From contig NZ_JACJPY010000011.1 of NCBI RefSeq assembly GCF_014696345.1, positions 18,697-82,696 of the forward strand: 64,000 nt of DNA, read 5' to 3'. The stretch's first letter is position 1. Every line of letters starts with the position of its first letter. The position numbers were made by a program, and so were the translations under genes. Shown here piece by piece: positions 45,760 through 54,949 of the stretch. Under the pieces are notes generated by a model, which had not been told where the DNA came from, did no database searches, and worked only from the letters and a program-made list of their open reading frames with translations. The stretch is from Pseudanabaena cinerea FACHB-1277. GTDB taxonomy: Bacteria > Cyanobacteriota > Cyanobacteriia > Pseudanabaenales > Pseudanabaenaceae.

Positions 45760-46269
45760 ATGGCAAGTGTAATTATTTTGATTGGTGTACCTGCAAGTGG
45801 TAAATCTAGCCTCGCTGAGCAAATGCTGCGGACCGCAGGTCAGCAAAGTAGTCTTACCTATGGACAAGCTCACCTGATTAGCCCTGATCGCATTCGCGAG
45901 CAACTCTATGGTGCGGCGGCGATTCAAGGCAATTGGTCAGAGATCTGGTCAGAGATACAACAAGAATTTGCCTATGCGGCGCGATCGCAACAATCTGTAA
46001 TATATGATGCCACAAACTATCAGCGTGAGTACCGCAAGGATGTAATAGCCCTTGCTAAGAAACATGGGTTTCAACCAATCACAGGCATTTGGCTCAATGT
46101 GCCACTGTGGATTTGTCTATCGCGCAATGAACTCCGCGATCGGGTAGTCCCCGAAGATGTGATCATCGAAATGTATCGCACCATTACCTATACCCCCCCT
46201 AGTTTGCCCGAAGGCTTTGATCGCATCCTCATTCAAGATCACAAATCAGATACCACATGGATCGATTGA
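45760..46269 (+). CDS. P-loop kinase (AAA_33-like, polynucleotide kinase fold)
   Basis: A 169-residue nucleotide-binding protein. The Walker A motif is LIGVPASGKSSLAEQM near the N-terminus. SVIYDATNYQREYRKDV is the Walker-B-like acceptor region seen in Pnkp-type kinases. The lid has SRNELRDRVVPEDVIIEMY. No phosphatase or ligase domain is attached. It resembles the kinase part of RNA repair enzymes. An RNA ligase is encoded at 57.4 kb, but a functional link is only a guess. Confidence 0.8.
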   Translation: MASVIILIGVPASGKSSLAEQMLRTAGQQSSLTYGQAHLISPDRIREQLYGAAAIQGNWSEIWSEIQQEFAYAARSQQSVIYDATNYQREYRKDVIALAKKHGFQPITGIWLNVPLWICLSRNELRDRVVPEDVIIEMYRTITYTPPSLPEGFDRILIQDHKSDTTWID

Positions 46270-46304
46270 GATTCGCCGCCCAACAAAACTGGCAACAGTT
46301 AAAA

Positions 46305-46330
46305 ATTCAGCACAAAGGGCTGTAGTATTA
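46305..46330 (+). repeat. Dispersed AGCGCAAAGCGCTGTA-type repeat, copy 9
   Basis: Reads CAGCACAAAGGGCTGTAGTA. It lies between the kinase gene and serA, about 80 bp before serA. Confidence 0.55.
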
Positions 46331-46411
46331 AAATGTAAGTAATTATTGTGGTCTTAGTGTGTCTAGGCTGCGTCCTACCTAACATAGGCACTAGTACATT
46401 TTTTAATCGTT

Positions 46412-47995
46412 ATGCCCAAAGTTCTCGTTTCTGACCCCATCGATCAAGTTGGTATCGATATTCTGTCGCAAGTTGCCACCGTTGATGTAAAAACCACTCT
46501 CAGCCCTGAAGAACTAATCCAAGTTCTACCTGAATATGACGCGATCATGATTCGCTCTGGCACTAAACTCACCAAAGAAGCCGTTGAAGCTGGCAAAAAC
46601 CTAAAAATTATTGGGCGTGCTGGCGTTGGGGTCGATAACGTAGATGTGCCGACAGCAACCCGTATGGGCATTGTGGTTGTCAATTCGCCCGAAGGCAACA
46701 CGATCGCGGCGGCCGAACATACGATCGCGATGATGATGTCCCTCTCTCGTTTCATTCCTGCGGCTAATGCCTCGCTCAAGGGCGGCAAATGGGATCGCAA
46801 GAGCTTTACTGGCGTGGAAGTTTACAAAAAGACTCTCGGTATCCTTGGGCTTGGCAAGATTGGCTCCCATGTCGCTTCTGTGGCTAAGGCTTTGGGAATG
46901 CGAATTTTTGCCTATGATCCTTTTTTAACTACCGAAAGAGCCGAAAAATTAGGCGTAAATCTCGTTGAACTAGAAATCCTCCTGCGCGAAGCCGATTACA
47001 TTACGTTGCACCTGCCCAAAACTAAGGATACGCACCACCTGATCAATGCCGATCGCATCACCATTATGAAAGATGGAGTCCGCATTATCAACTGTGCTAG
47101 GGGCGGCATCATTGACGAAGTGGCGATCGCGGAAGCAATCAAGAGTGGCAAAGTCGCAGGGATTGCCCTTGATGTATTTGAGAATGAGCCTTTAGAAGCT
47201 GAATCAGGCTTGCGTGAACTCGGCGCAAATGTGATCCTTACGCCCCACTTGGGCGCATCGACAGAAGAAGCGCAAACCAATGTTGCGGTGGATGTGGCGG
47301 AACAAATCCGCGATGTATTGCTGGGCTTACCTGCGCGATCGGCGGTGAATATCCCTGGATTGCGTCCCGATGTTTGGCAAAAACTCAAGCCCTATCTGCA
47401 ACTTGCGGAAATGTTGGGTAACTTGGTTGGACAGTTGGCGGGTGGTCGTGTCGATAACCTTGATGTCAAATTGCAAGGCGAAATTGCCAACAGTGAAAGT
47501 CAGCCTGTGGTGGTGGCAGCGCTCAAAGGCTTGCTCTCTCCCGCATTGCGTGAGCGCGTCAACTTTGTCAATGCTAGCATCGAAGCCAAAGAGCGCGGCA
47601 TTCGCGTTACTGAAACCCGCGATCCTTCCGTTGAAGATTACAGTGGTTCCATTCATCTCACGGCTCATGGTAGCCAAGGTCAACAATCGGTGACAGGTGC
47701 TTTGCTTGGCAAATCCGAAATTCGGATTACTAGCATCAATGGCTTCCCCATCAACGTTGCGCCCACCCACTATATGCTGTTGACCCTGCACCGCGATATG
47801 CCTGGCATCATCGGCAGAATCGGCTCCCTTTTGGGTAATTTCAATGTGAATATTGCCAGTATGCAGGTAGGTCGCCGCATGGTACGTGGTGAAGCGGTGA
47901 TGGTACTGAATATCGACGATCCTCTGCCCAGTGGGTTGCTTGATGAGATCGTGCATATCCAAGGCGTTACCGATGCCTTTGTGGTCAAACTATAG
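46412..47995 (+). CDS. serA: D-3-phosphoglycerate dehydrogenase
   Basis: First enzyme of serine synthesis from 3-phosphoglycerate. The substrate domain starts MPKVLVSDPIDQVGIDIL. The NAD domain has LGILGLGKIGSHVA, and catalytic sites are in NCARGGIIDE and LTPHLGASTEEAQ. An intervening ASB domain (about residues 320-445) and a C-terminal ACT domain (HRDMPGIIGRIGSLLGNFNVNIASMQVGR) make it the long 527-residue form, probably serine-responsive. A very strong terminator follows at 48008. Confidence 0.96.
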   Translation: MPKVLVSDPIDQVGIDILSQVATVDVKTTLSPEELIQVLPEYDAIMIRSGTKLTKEAVEAGKNLKIIGRAGVGVDNVDVPTATRMGIVVVNSPEGNTIAAAEHTIAMMMSLSRFIPAANASLKGGKWDRKSFTGVEVYKKTLGILGLGKIGSHVASVAKALGMRIFAYDPFLTTERAEKLGVNLVELEILLREADYITLHLPKTKDTHHLINADRITIMKDGVRIINCARGGIIDEVAIAEAIKSGKVAGIALDVFENEPLEAESGLRELGANVILTPHLGASTEEAQTNVAVDVAEQIRDVLLGLPARSAVNIPGLRPDVWQKLKPYLQLAEMLGNLVGQLAGGRVDNLDVKLQGEIANSESQPVVVAALKGLLSPALRERVNFVNASIEAKERGIRVTETRDPSVEDYSGSIHLTAHGSQGQQSVTGALLGKSEIRITSINGFPINVAPTHYMLLTLHRDMPGIIGRIGSLLGNFNVNIASMQVGRRMVRGEAVMVLNIDDPLPSGLLDEIVHIQGVTDAFVVKL

Positions 47996-48007
47996 ATAAA
48001 ACCCTTT

Positions 48008-48046
48008 GAGGTGGCGGCGCTTTGCGCCGCCACCTCATTGTTTTTT
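48008..48046 (+). terminator. Strong Rho-independent terminator after serA
   Basis: A 13-bp perfect GC-rich stem, GAGGTGGCGGCGC / GCGCCGCCACCTC, with a TTT loop. It is followed by ATTG and a T6 tract. Confidence 0.93.
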
Positions 48047-48083
48047 ATGCCCTATAATCAGGATAAATTTACGGATATCACCC

Positions 48084-48227
48084 ATGTCAAAAAAATATAT
48101 TCCTTCGGAAGAATATCGACAAATGTTAGTCAGGGATGGCGATCGCCGCTTCCAAGAATGGCATAGCCGCTTCCTTGATTACCAGAGGGCTTATCGAGAA
48201 GACATGAACAAACGCAGATCTGCTTGA
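48084..48227 (+). CDS. Small hypothetical protein
   Basis: A 47-residue frame, MSKKYIPSEEYRQMLVRDGD continuing to EDMNKRRSA. It is strongly charged, with alternating Arg/Lys and Glu/Asp, and probably helical. It contains a GCGATCGC site like native genes. The start ATG lies after the serA terminator, so it needs its own promoter. Its end overlaps, in antisense, the decayed TnpB fragment. No family is recognised; it may or may not be expressed. Confidence 0.4.
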   Translation: MSKKYIPSEEYRQMLVRDGDRRFQEWHSRFLDYQRAYREDMNKRRSA

Positions 48228-48400
48228 CACTCTTTAGCAAGCACAGCGCACTGTGCGGATAGGTCGTATTTATCAGCGCCGTGATTATCCATCCAATATC
48301 TCAAAGCCTTGTTACGCACAAACAGAGCAGTACAAATCGCCTCATCAATGAGGTTGTACTGCTCTATTTTGCCTTCTAGTTTTGCTTCGAGAACTAGCAT
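48191..48400 (-). pseudogene. tnpB: TnpB (IS200/IS605 family) N-terminal remnant
   Basis: A 69-residue frame whose first 57 residues match the start of TnpB-type transposon nucleases (MLVLEAKLEGKIEQYNLIDE, then AICTALFVRNKALRYWMDNHG and KYDLSAQCAVLAKE). After LAKE the similarity stops and the frame ends, leaving less than a fifth of a normal TnpB. The break lies near 48235. It is on the same strand as the C-terminal remnant at 36198-36410. Confidence 0.78.
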
Positions 48401-48774
48401 GGATTCGCTTAATCTTATGCTTACTACTGGGTAAATATTGTTGTTTGTGACATAATTTAGAAGAAAAAAGCGAATAAATTCAGAAGAAAGCGAATAAATT
48501 CGCTCGTCCGATTTTCATTTCAGGTCTGTTGCCTGCCGCCGAAGGCTAGACGCTGAGCTTTCAATCTCTCGTATTATTTTTGTAATATTTGAGTTAAAAA
48601 GTGGCATGGTCATTTTTTAACTCGAATATTACTTTTTTATGGTTTTTTCTTTAATCTTGTTTAGATTTTGCTAGTATTATCCCCATAGGCTTGAGCATTT
48701 CCCAAGTTTTCCAAATTAATGTTTAGGGTCAAGCTGCGCTCAAACATTATTTTCAAAAGCAGCAAGACCAACCC
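48401..48774. other. Spacer with direct repeat and palindrome upstream of the GAF gene
   Basis: No coding frame is supported. A 15-nt sequence AAAGCGAATAAATTC is repeated at 48467-48481 and 48487-48501, 20 bp apart; the second copy forms the palindrome AGCGAAT-AA-ATTCGCT (48489-48504). The rest is A+T-rich. It presumably contains the promoter of the GAF-domain gene. Confidence 0.5.
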
Positions 48775-49452
48775 ATGAATCCTGATTTAGGCTGGCAACC
48801 AGAAACGTCTGAGGGGGCTAAGCGCCCCCCCCATTCTCAGTCCATAGTTGAGCAGTTACAAAGCTATCAAAATTTACTAGATGCACTATTGATTTTGTCT
48901 AGCTATTTGTGTAATGCTGAAAATGTTAGGGATTGTTTGCAATCAACCTTGACTTTAACGCGCAAAATGTTACGGAGTGATGCTGGCAGCATTTATTTAA
49001 TTGATCGCTCCACGCCCGTACATACAGTTTGTTTTGAAGTTTCTCAAAATGACTCGCAGCCCGAACGCTCGTTAGTCAATTTTGCTGTTCCCCTCAACAA
49101 AGACAGCATTGTCGGCTATGTGGCATTGACAGGCAATCATATAAATCTTGCCGATGTTCATAATTTGCCCAATGATGCTGAATATCGACATCACAAGACC
49201 TTTGATGATGATATTGAGTACCATACACGCTCGGTGATCGCCGTGCCAATTTTCAATTCTCAAAATCAAACTATTGGTGTTTTTCAGCTCATCAATCGTA
49301 AAGATCAAGATGTTGTGATTACCTTAGATAACGTTAGTGTAGTAACTAAAACCTTTTCCCATCTTGATATGCGAGTTTTGCAGGCGATCGCTTGTCAATT
49401 GTCACTGTATATAGAGCGATCGCAACTTTTAGGACAAGCTTTTAAGCCATAG
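48775..49452 (+). CDS. GAF domain-containing protein
   Basis: A 225-residue protein with a short N-terminal region (helix IVEQLQSYQNLLDALLILSSYLCNAE) and a single GAF domain (about 45-215): TLTRKMLRSDAGSIYLIDRS, then LVNFAVPLNKDSIVGYVALTGNHINLADVHNLP, RSVIAVPIFNSQNQTIGVFQLINRK and VLQAIACQLSLYIERSQLL. The pattern resembles GAF domains of phosphodiesterases and kinases that bind cyclic nucleotides or small ligands. No output domain is attached, so it may be a free sensor. Its end overlaps the convergent cobN by 11 bp. Confidence 0.85.
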   Translation: MNPDLGWQPETSEGAKRPPHSQSIVEQLQSYQNLLDALLILSSYLCNAENVRDCLQSTLTLTRKMLRSDAGSIYLIDRSTPVHTVCFEVSQNDSQPERSLVNFAVPLNKDSIVGYVALTGNHINLADVHNLPNDAEYRHHKTFDDDIEYHTRSVIAVPIFNSQNQTIGVFQLINRKDQDVVITLDNVSVVTKTFSHLDMRVLQAIACQLSLYIERSQLLGQAFKP

Positions 49453-52400
49453 ATGAAACTCTAGGCACTGGTTCCATCTGAAATTCGATCGCACCTTCGG
49501 CATCGTTGGCGATCGCCTTTAAGCGATCCAACATATCTGTAGTCACATCTTGCCACATCCCACGCTGATTCGCTTCTAGCAAACGTTCTGACATATCTCG
49601 CAATGCCCAAGGATTGCTAGATTTAATGAAATTCTGGACTTCAGGATTAAAAATATATGCTTCCGCAACTCCCTCATACATGAAGTCGGAAACGCAGTTA
49701 GTCGTAGCATCATAGGCAAACAGATAATCAAGGGTTGCCGACATCTCAAAGGCTCCTTTATAACCGTGACGCATCGCTCCCGCTATCCATTTGGGATTGA
49801 CGACACGCGATCGGTAAACTCGCGCAATCTCTTCACTCAACTTGCGAACCTTGGGCTGTGCCATGCGTGAATTATCGCCAAAATATACCTCTGGAGCGTT
49901 GCCAGATATAGATTTGACAGCCGCTGTCATCCCACCTTGAAATTGATAATAATCATCGGAATCGAGAATGTCATGCTCGCGATTATCCTGATTTTGCAGC
50001 ACGATTTGCATATTACTGAGCCGTTGGTTAAAGGCTTCAGGAGCCGATTTACCCTCAGATTTGCTGGTGTAGGCGTAGGCACTCCAATTGATATAAGCAC
50101 GTGCTAAATCTTGCTCACTTTCCCAATTTTGCGATTCGATCAAACCTTGCAAACCCGCACCATAGGCACTCGGCTTGGAGCCAAATACCCGATAACGCGA
50201 TCGCTCTTGGGCTTGTTCTAACGTTAATCCTTCTCTTTGCCACTGTGCGGATTCGGCTTGAACTTTTGCCGCTAAGGGATTCTGATCGGCAGGTTCATCA
50301 AGATTTGCCACAGCATTCACCGCACTATCAAATAGATCGATGAGATTGGGGAACGCATCGCGAAAGAAGCCTGAAATCCTCAAGGTGACATCCACACGGG
50401 GACGACCTAAGATCGATAAGGGCAGAATCTCAAAATCCACCACGCGACGCGATACACCATCCCAAACAGGTTGTACTCCCAATAAAGCCAGCGCTTCCGC
50501 AAGGTCATCGCCTCCCGTTCGCATGGTGGAAGTTCCCCAAATGGATAGCCCCAAGGTTTGCGGATATTCGCCATGCTCTTGGGTATAGGTTTCAATCAGT
50601 ACATCCGCAGCCTTGCGCCCAATATCCCAAGCGGTTTCCGTTGGTACTGCCCTAATATCCACCGAATAGAAATTCCGTCCTGTGGGTAACACTTCGGGTC
50701 TGCCCCTTGTCGGCGCACCTGATGCACCGCTAGGAACATATTCACCATTGAGTCCGCGTAGAAGATTGGTGATTTCTTGCTTGGTTTTGTAGAGAGATGG
50801 CAAAAGGCGATCGCGAATCCATGTTAGTTCTGTTTGAATTGCAATACCCTCATCCCCCAACCCCTTCTCCCATGAGGGGAGAAGGGGAGCAATATTGATT
50901 TTCTTGTCCCCCTCTCCCTCCTTGGGAGAGGGGCTAGGGGTGAGGGCATCCACCAACTCCGCCGCATATTCCTCTATAACTTCCACCGCATCGCCAATAA
51001 TCCGACAATTAGCTAAACGTGGATGTGAACTTGATGGAAGTAACTCGCCTAGATTCGCAGTCAAAGGATCGAAATCTAAACCCCAATCCTGCGCGATCGC
51101 TCTAGTCAAACCCATCCGATTAGCCGTAGGATTACGGGCGATCGCCACGACTAAATCCCGTAACTGCCGTCCCTCTGGGCATTGCCCGAAAATATGCAAA
51201 CCATCCCGAATTTGTGCCTCCTTAATCTCGCAAAGATAGCCATCGGCTGTCGTGAGAATTGTATTTAGCGAATCCTCTAAACGGTCTAGGGAAATTCCTA
51301 GATCATGATAGAGATTTTCCTGTTTGATGGTTTCGATGAGGCGATCGCGAATCATGCCTAAACGTGACGGATCGAGGGTTTCCGCTTCGTAATATTCATC
51401 AATCAAACCTTCCAATTGTTGCAAACCACCATACAACTCAGCACGAGTCATCGGCGGCGTAAGATGATCGAGAATCACTGCTTGCGATCGCCTTTTTGCT
51501 TGAGAACCTTCCCCAGGATCATTGACGATAAAGGGATAGAAATGGGGCATCGCACCAAAGGCTGCTTCAGGATAGCAATTTTCTGACAGAGCCACACTCT
51601 TCCCAGGGAGCCATTCGAGATTGCCATGTTTGCCGATATGGGCGATCGCATGGGCGCTAAACTTGTCGCGCACCCAATGATAGAAAGCCATATAGTCATG
51701 GGTTGGCTCTAAATCGGGCGCATGGTAATTGAGTGTAGGATCGAGGTCGTATCCCCGTGATGGTTGAATACCGACAAAAATATTACCAAACTGACAACCA
51801 GCGATCGCAAATTCCTTCTCACATTTCGGCTGATTCCATCTTATCTGAATTCCATTTTGGACGGGTTCAGGCAAACTCTGGAAATAGTTTTGATAATCTT
51901 CTAAAGGTAGTGATTGATTAATCTGACGCATTCCAAAGGATTCGCGATCGTTGGTTACACCTGTGGTTAACAACTTCATCAGTTCATTACTAGTTTCAGG
52001 AATCTCACCAACGCTATAGCCTGAACTTCGCAAAGCCTTAAGAATCTCTAAACAACTGGCTGGCGTATCTAACCCAACTCCATTGGCTAATCTGCCATCA
52101 CGGTTAGGATAGTTAGCAAGGATTAAAGCAATTTTGCGATCGCTTACATCCGTATACTTTAGCTGTATCCATTTCGCCGCTAGATCCGCCACAAAATTAA
52201 TGCGCGATCGCACGGGTTCATAGGTCAATACTTCTGTTTGCAAGGCAAGATTCTGTCCCTGCATCGCTTTAAAGGAAACTGCCCTCGTAATAATCCTGCC
52301 ATCAACTTCAGGCAAAACTACATTCATCGCCATATCGCGAGGGTTTAGCCCCTGTGTGCCATTTGCCCAAGTTTTCTTCAGTCCACCACTAAAAATCACC

Positions 52401-53347
52401 TGAAATACTGGCACATTCAAAGATTCCCAAAGATCGACTTGCGGCGTATCCGTTTTTAAACTTGCCAAAGAGAAGCTAGTCGTATTTAAAATCACATCCA
52501 CTTTTTGCCCAGATTCAGGCAAGCAATAGCGAATTAATTCTGTTTGCACATCAGGTTCTTTGAGGGATGAAACATAGATAGGAATAGGGGTGAGATTACG
52601 TTCGGTTAAGGCTTCACATAAAGCTGCGATCGCCCCCGTATTACCCGATAAATAATGAGCGCGATAAAAAAGAATTGCTACTAATCCTAGATCCCCCTCA
52701 ATCCCCCTTAAAAAGGGGGAAGAAGAAAATTCTCCCCCCTTTCTCAAGGGGGGCTGGGGGGGATCAAATTCTCCCCCCTTTCTCAAGGGGGGCTGGGGGG
52801 GATCAAATATCCCAATCCGAGGCACTGATTGCGGAATTGCATATTCTATCGCTATCTCTAAAAATTCCTTAGCAACAAACTTCAATAAATTCTGGTAATT
52901 AGATATTCCTGCTTCGATAAAATATTGCCAAGCCTGATTTACCAAAGTTAGCGAAGTTGTGGAATGGCTCGTTAAGCTCGGATCAGGACGCTCATCCCCT
53001 GGTAATACGATCAAAATTGCGCCCGTATTTGCCACAGTTTCCTTAACTACCTCCAAGCCATAGCTCCAGTAAGACTGTCCCCCAATTAAGCGCACAATAA
53101 TGACTTTGGCTTGCTCTAGCACCTCTTCGGCATAGGTATCGATCGCAATTTGTTGCTGCAATTGCAAGACATTCACCACCCGAATTTGCGGAAAATCTTC
53201 AGGCAAGTTGGCGGTAGCCGCCGCGAGGGTTTGGATATCCGTATCCGCAGCCGTGATGATCACAATCGGTGCAGGTTGCTGATCTACAAAAACTACGCTG
53301 TCGGTGGACTGGTTCCAGCCCCCTGAAATAGTAACGATACGGTGCAT
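49442..53347 (-). CDS. cobN: Cobaltochelatase subunit CobN (with two translated repeat insertions)
   Basis: Large chelatase subunit of about 1301 residues, family CobN/BchH. Landmarks: MHRIVTISGGWN, VAILFYRAHYLSGNTGAI, DVILNTTSFS, ALILANYPNRDGRLANGVGLDTPAS, IAHIGKHGNLEWLPGKSVALS, and near the end VVNPKWIAGAMRHGYKGAFEMSATLDYLFAYDAT. Two stretches do not belong to the family: residues 181-219 hold a 13-residue unit repeated twice (PPQPPLRKGGE words), and residues 800-834 hold TPSPSPKEGEGDKK and PLLPSWEKGLGDEG. Both are in-frame readings of intergenic-type repeats. The start is ATG at 53345-53347. cobS/cobT are not nearby. Confidence 0.93.
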   Translation of the reverse strand: MHRIVTISGGWNQSTDSVVFVDQQPAPIVIITAADTDIQTLAAATANLPEDFPQIRVVNVLQLQQQIAIDTYAEEVLEQAKVIIVRLIGGQSYWSYGLEVVKETVANTGAILIVLPGDERPDPSLTSHSTTSLTLVNQAWQYFIEAGISNYQNLLKFVAKEFLEIAIEYAIPQSVPRIGIFDPPQPPLRKGGEFDPPQPPLRKGGEFSSSPFLRGIEGDLGLVAILFYRAHYLSGNTGAIAALCEALTERNLTPIPIYVSSLKEPDVQTELIRYCLPESGQKVDVILNTTSFSLASLKTDTPQVDLWESLNVPVFQVIFSGGLKKTWANGTQGLNPRDMAMNVVLPEVDGRIITRAVSFKAMQGQNLALQTEVLTYEPVRSRINFVADLAAKWIQLKYTDVSDRKIALILANYPNRDGRLANGVGLDTPASCLEILKALRSSGYSVGEIPETSNELMKLLTTGVTNDRESFGMRQINQSLPLEDYQNYFQSLPEPVQNGIQIRWNQPKCEKEFAIAGCQFGNIFVGIQPSRGYDLDPTLNYHAPDLEPTHDYMAFYHWVRDKFSAHAIAHIGKHGNLEWLPGKSVALSENCYPEAAFGAMPHFYPFIVNDPGEGSQAKRRSQAVILDHLTPPMTRAELYGGLQQLEGLIDEYYEAETLDPSRLGMIRDRLIETIKQENLYHDLGISLDRLEDSLNTILTTADGYLCEIKEAQIRDGLHIFGQCPEGRQLRDLVVAIARNPTANRMGLTRAIAQDWGLDFDPLTANLGELLPSSSHPRLANCRIIGDAVEVIEEYAAELVDALTPSPSPKEGEGDKKINIAPLLPSWEKGLGDEGIAIQTELTWIRDRLLPSLYKTKQEITNLLRGLNGEYVPSGASGAPTRGRPEVLPTGRNFYSVDIRAVPTETAWDIGRKAADVLIETYTQEHGEYPQTLGLSIWGTSTMRTGGDDLAEALALLGVQPVWDGVSRRVVDFEILPLSILGRPRVDVTLRISGFFRDAFPNLIDLFDSAVNAVANLDEPADQNPLAAKVQAESAQWQREGLTLEQAQERSRYRVFGSKPSAYGAGLQGLIESQNWESEQDLARAYINWSAYAYTSKSEGKSAPEAFNQRLSNMQIVLQNQDNREHDILDSDDYYQFQGGMTAAVKSISGNAPEVYFGDNSRMAQPKVRKLSEEIARVYRSRVVNPKWIAGAMRHGYKGAFEMSATLDYLFAYDATTNCVSDFMYEGVAEAYIFNPEVQNFIKSSNPWALRDMSERLLEANQRGMWQDVTTDMLDRLKAIANDAEGAIEFQMEPVPRVSSMA
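50845..50948. repeat. Repeat inserted in cobN (CCCTCATCCCCCAACCCC type)
   Basis: A C/G-run palindromic element, CCCCTTCTCCCATGAGGGGAG ending against GGGAGAGGGGCTAGGGG. It is of a type usually seen between cyanobacterial genes. Here it is translated without a stop as about 35 residues of cobN. Confidence 0.8.
52689..52807. repeat. Repeat inserted in cobN, with a 39-bp unit in two copies
   Basis: One copy of GATCCCCCTCAATCCCCCTT next to two tandem 39-bp units (52730-52768 and 52769-52807), each with CTCCCCCCTTTCTCAAGGGG. 39 bp is 13 codons, so the duplication keeps the cobN frame. The sequence class is the same as at 8321-8383. Confidence 0.88.
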
Positions 53348-53502
53348 ATGTGATCCAACTGGCAATGACTAGGACTTACCATTATGCCTAAAAAACCGTA
53401 TTCTCATAAAAATCGGCAAATTTATCCTCAAACTTAACGCTCGTTAATTGGCAGTTGTCTTCCTCTCTGATATAGGACTGCAAAACCCAAAGTCCATCAG
53501 CA

Positions 53503-54873
53503 TTACGGCGAAAGCAATTTTTGACTAGCTTGCATTTTTACGCCACCCTTGGGCGCAAGGGTAACACCTCGGCGCTGGGGCTTTACAGGCTGATTGTCCA
53601 AGAGGGTCAGTTGATAGTGACGCAAAATTGTGGCAAGGATGATCTTCATCTCAAACTGGGCAAGCGCTTCACCAACACAGCGCCGCACTCCACCACCAAA
53701 GGGCATAAACTCATAGGGGGAAAACTGGCGTTCTAGAAAGCGTTCAGGTTTGAATTTTTTCGGTTCGGGATAGAGATCTTCACGCTGATGTAATAGATAG
53801 ATGCAACCCATCACAATATCATTGCATTCTAGTTGAACATCCAAAATTGTGGCTGACTCAGCGACAACTCGCGGAAATGTGAGCATGGCAACGGGATGAA
53901 CTCTCAAGGTTTCGTTGCAAACGGCGGTTAGGTATGGCAGTTTAAAAATGCTCATCCAATCCTGATCACCTTGATCGCTCTTTGCTTGCGCTGCTAGTTC
54001 ATGGAGTAATTTTGATTTTACTTCTGGCGATCGCTCAATCCAATACAAAGCCCAAGATACAGCCGTAGCCGTAGTTTCATGTCCTGCAAATAATAGTGCC
54101 ATCAATTCATCTCTTAGCTCCATATCACTGAGAGCATTGCCATCGACATCAGTTGACAACAGCAGCATTGTTAAAATGTCAGTACGCTCTGGCTCAAGAT
54201 TTGCCCTGCGATCGCTGATTTCGGCGTAAATGAGTTTATCAATTTGCTCTCTTTGGGCGACAAAGTTACCCCAAGGACTCCATTTGCCCAAATCCTTTTG
54301 CAAAACGGGAAAGAATAACATCGCTGAGGTGAGCGGTGAGTTAAATAATTCTGTCAAGTTGCTAATTAGCTCCCCTAGCTTTTGGAGGCGATCGCCTTCA
54401 TAGAGACCAAATACCGTTTGCAAAATCACCTGCAAAGAAATATTTTGCATCACATCCCTTACTGCAAAGGATCGCCGTGCAAGCATTGGCTCAAAACTTT
54501 GGCGGGTTAATTTGGCGATCAATTCGCCATAGTGCTGCATTCTTGAACCATGAAAGGCGGGCATGACTAACTGACGGCGTTTTTTGTGGCGATCGCTACT
54601 CAGCGTAATTACCGAATTGTTCCCGACAATCGGACTCAAAATTGTATTTAAGTCCCCAGGGGCAGTAAATTGCTTGCGATCGTTAGTCAAAATTTCTTGA
54701 ATTGCCTGCGGCTCATTGACAAAGAACACCTTGCCCCAAGCCTGGGCGATTTCCGAAGAAAATATATCTGGATACTTTTGGGCTGCCTTCTCCATGTAGC
54801 CAATTGGATCGGCGACCCACTGAACTTGTTGCCAAAATTGTGCAGATTCCACTGCTGGGATCGATTTGAGCAT
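53503..54873 (-). CDS. Cytochrome P450 (CYP110-like)
   Basis: A 456-residue haem monooxygenase. The I-helix oxygen-activation motif is LFAGHETTATAVSWALYW; the K-helix ExxR is in CNETLRVHP; the haem-binding loop is FMPFGGGVRRCVGEALAQFEM with the axial Cys. The overall pattern fits the cyanobacterial CYP110 family, whose members hydroxylate fatty acids or terpenoids. It has no membrane anchor. Substrate and redox partner are unknown; it lies 11 kb from the 2-MIB operon, with no reason to link them. Confidence 0.92.
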   Translation of the reverse strand: MLKSIPAVESAQFWQQVQWVADPIGYMEKAAQKYPDIFSSEIAQAWGKVFFVNEPQAIQEILTNDRKQFTAPGDLNTILSPIVGNNSVITLSSDRHKKRRQLVMPAFHGSRMQHYGELIAKLTRQSFEPMLARRSFAVRDVMQNISLQVILQTVFGLYEGDRLQKLGELISNLTELFNSPLTSAMLFFPVLQKDLGKWSPWGNFVAQREQIDKLIYAEISDRRANLEPERTDILTMLLLSTDVDGNALSDMELRDELMALLFAGHETTATAVSWALYWIERSPEVKSKLLHELAAQAKSDQGDQDWMSIFKLPYLTAVCNETLRVHPVAMLTFPRVVAESATILDVQLECNDIVMGCIYLLHQREDLYPEPKKFKPERFLERQFSPYEFMPFGGGVRRCVGEALAQFEMKIILATILRHYQLTLLDNQPVKPQRRGVTLAPKGGVKMQASQKLLSP

Positions 54874-54949
54874 AATGATGTTGGTGTTTAATTAAGCGTA
54901 AAATATTGTTATTTGCGCTTAAATACTATTTATACAGTTATTCTAAATC

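Noticed and set aside
47327..47962. Antisense frame of 211 codons inside serA
   Set aside because: Opposite strand of a conserved dehydrogenase; no start signal or family resemblance.
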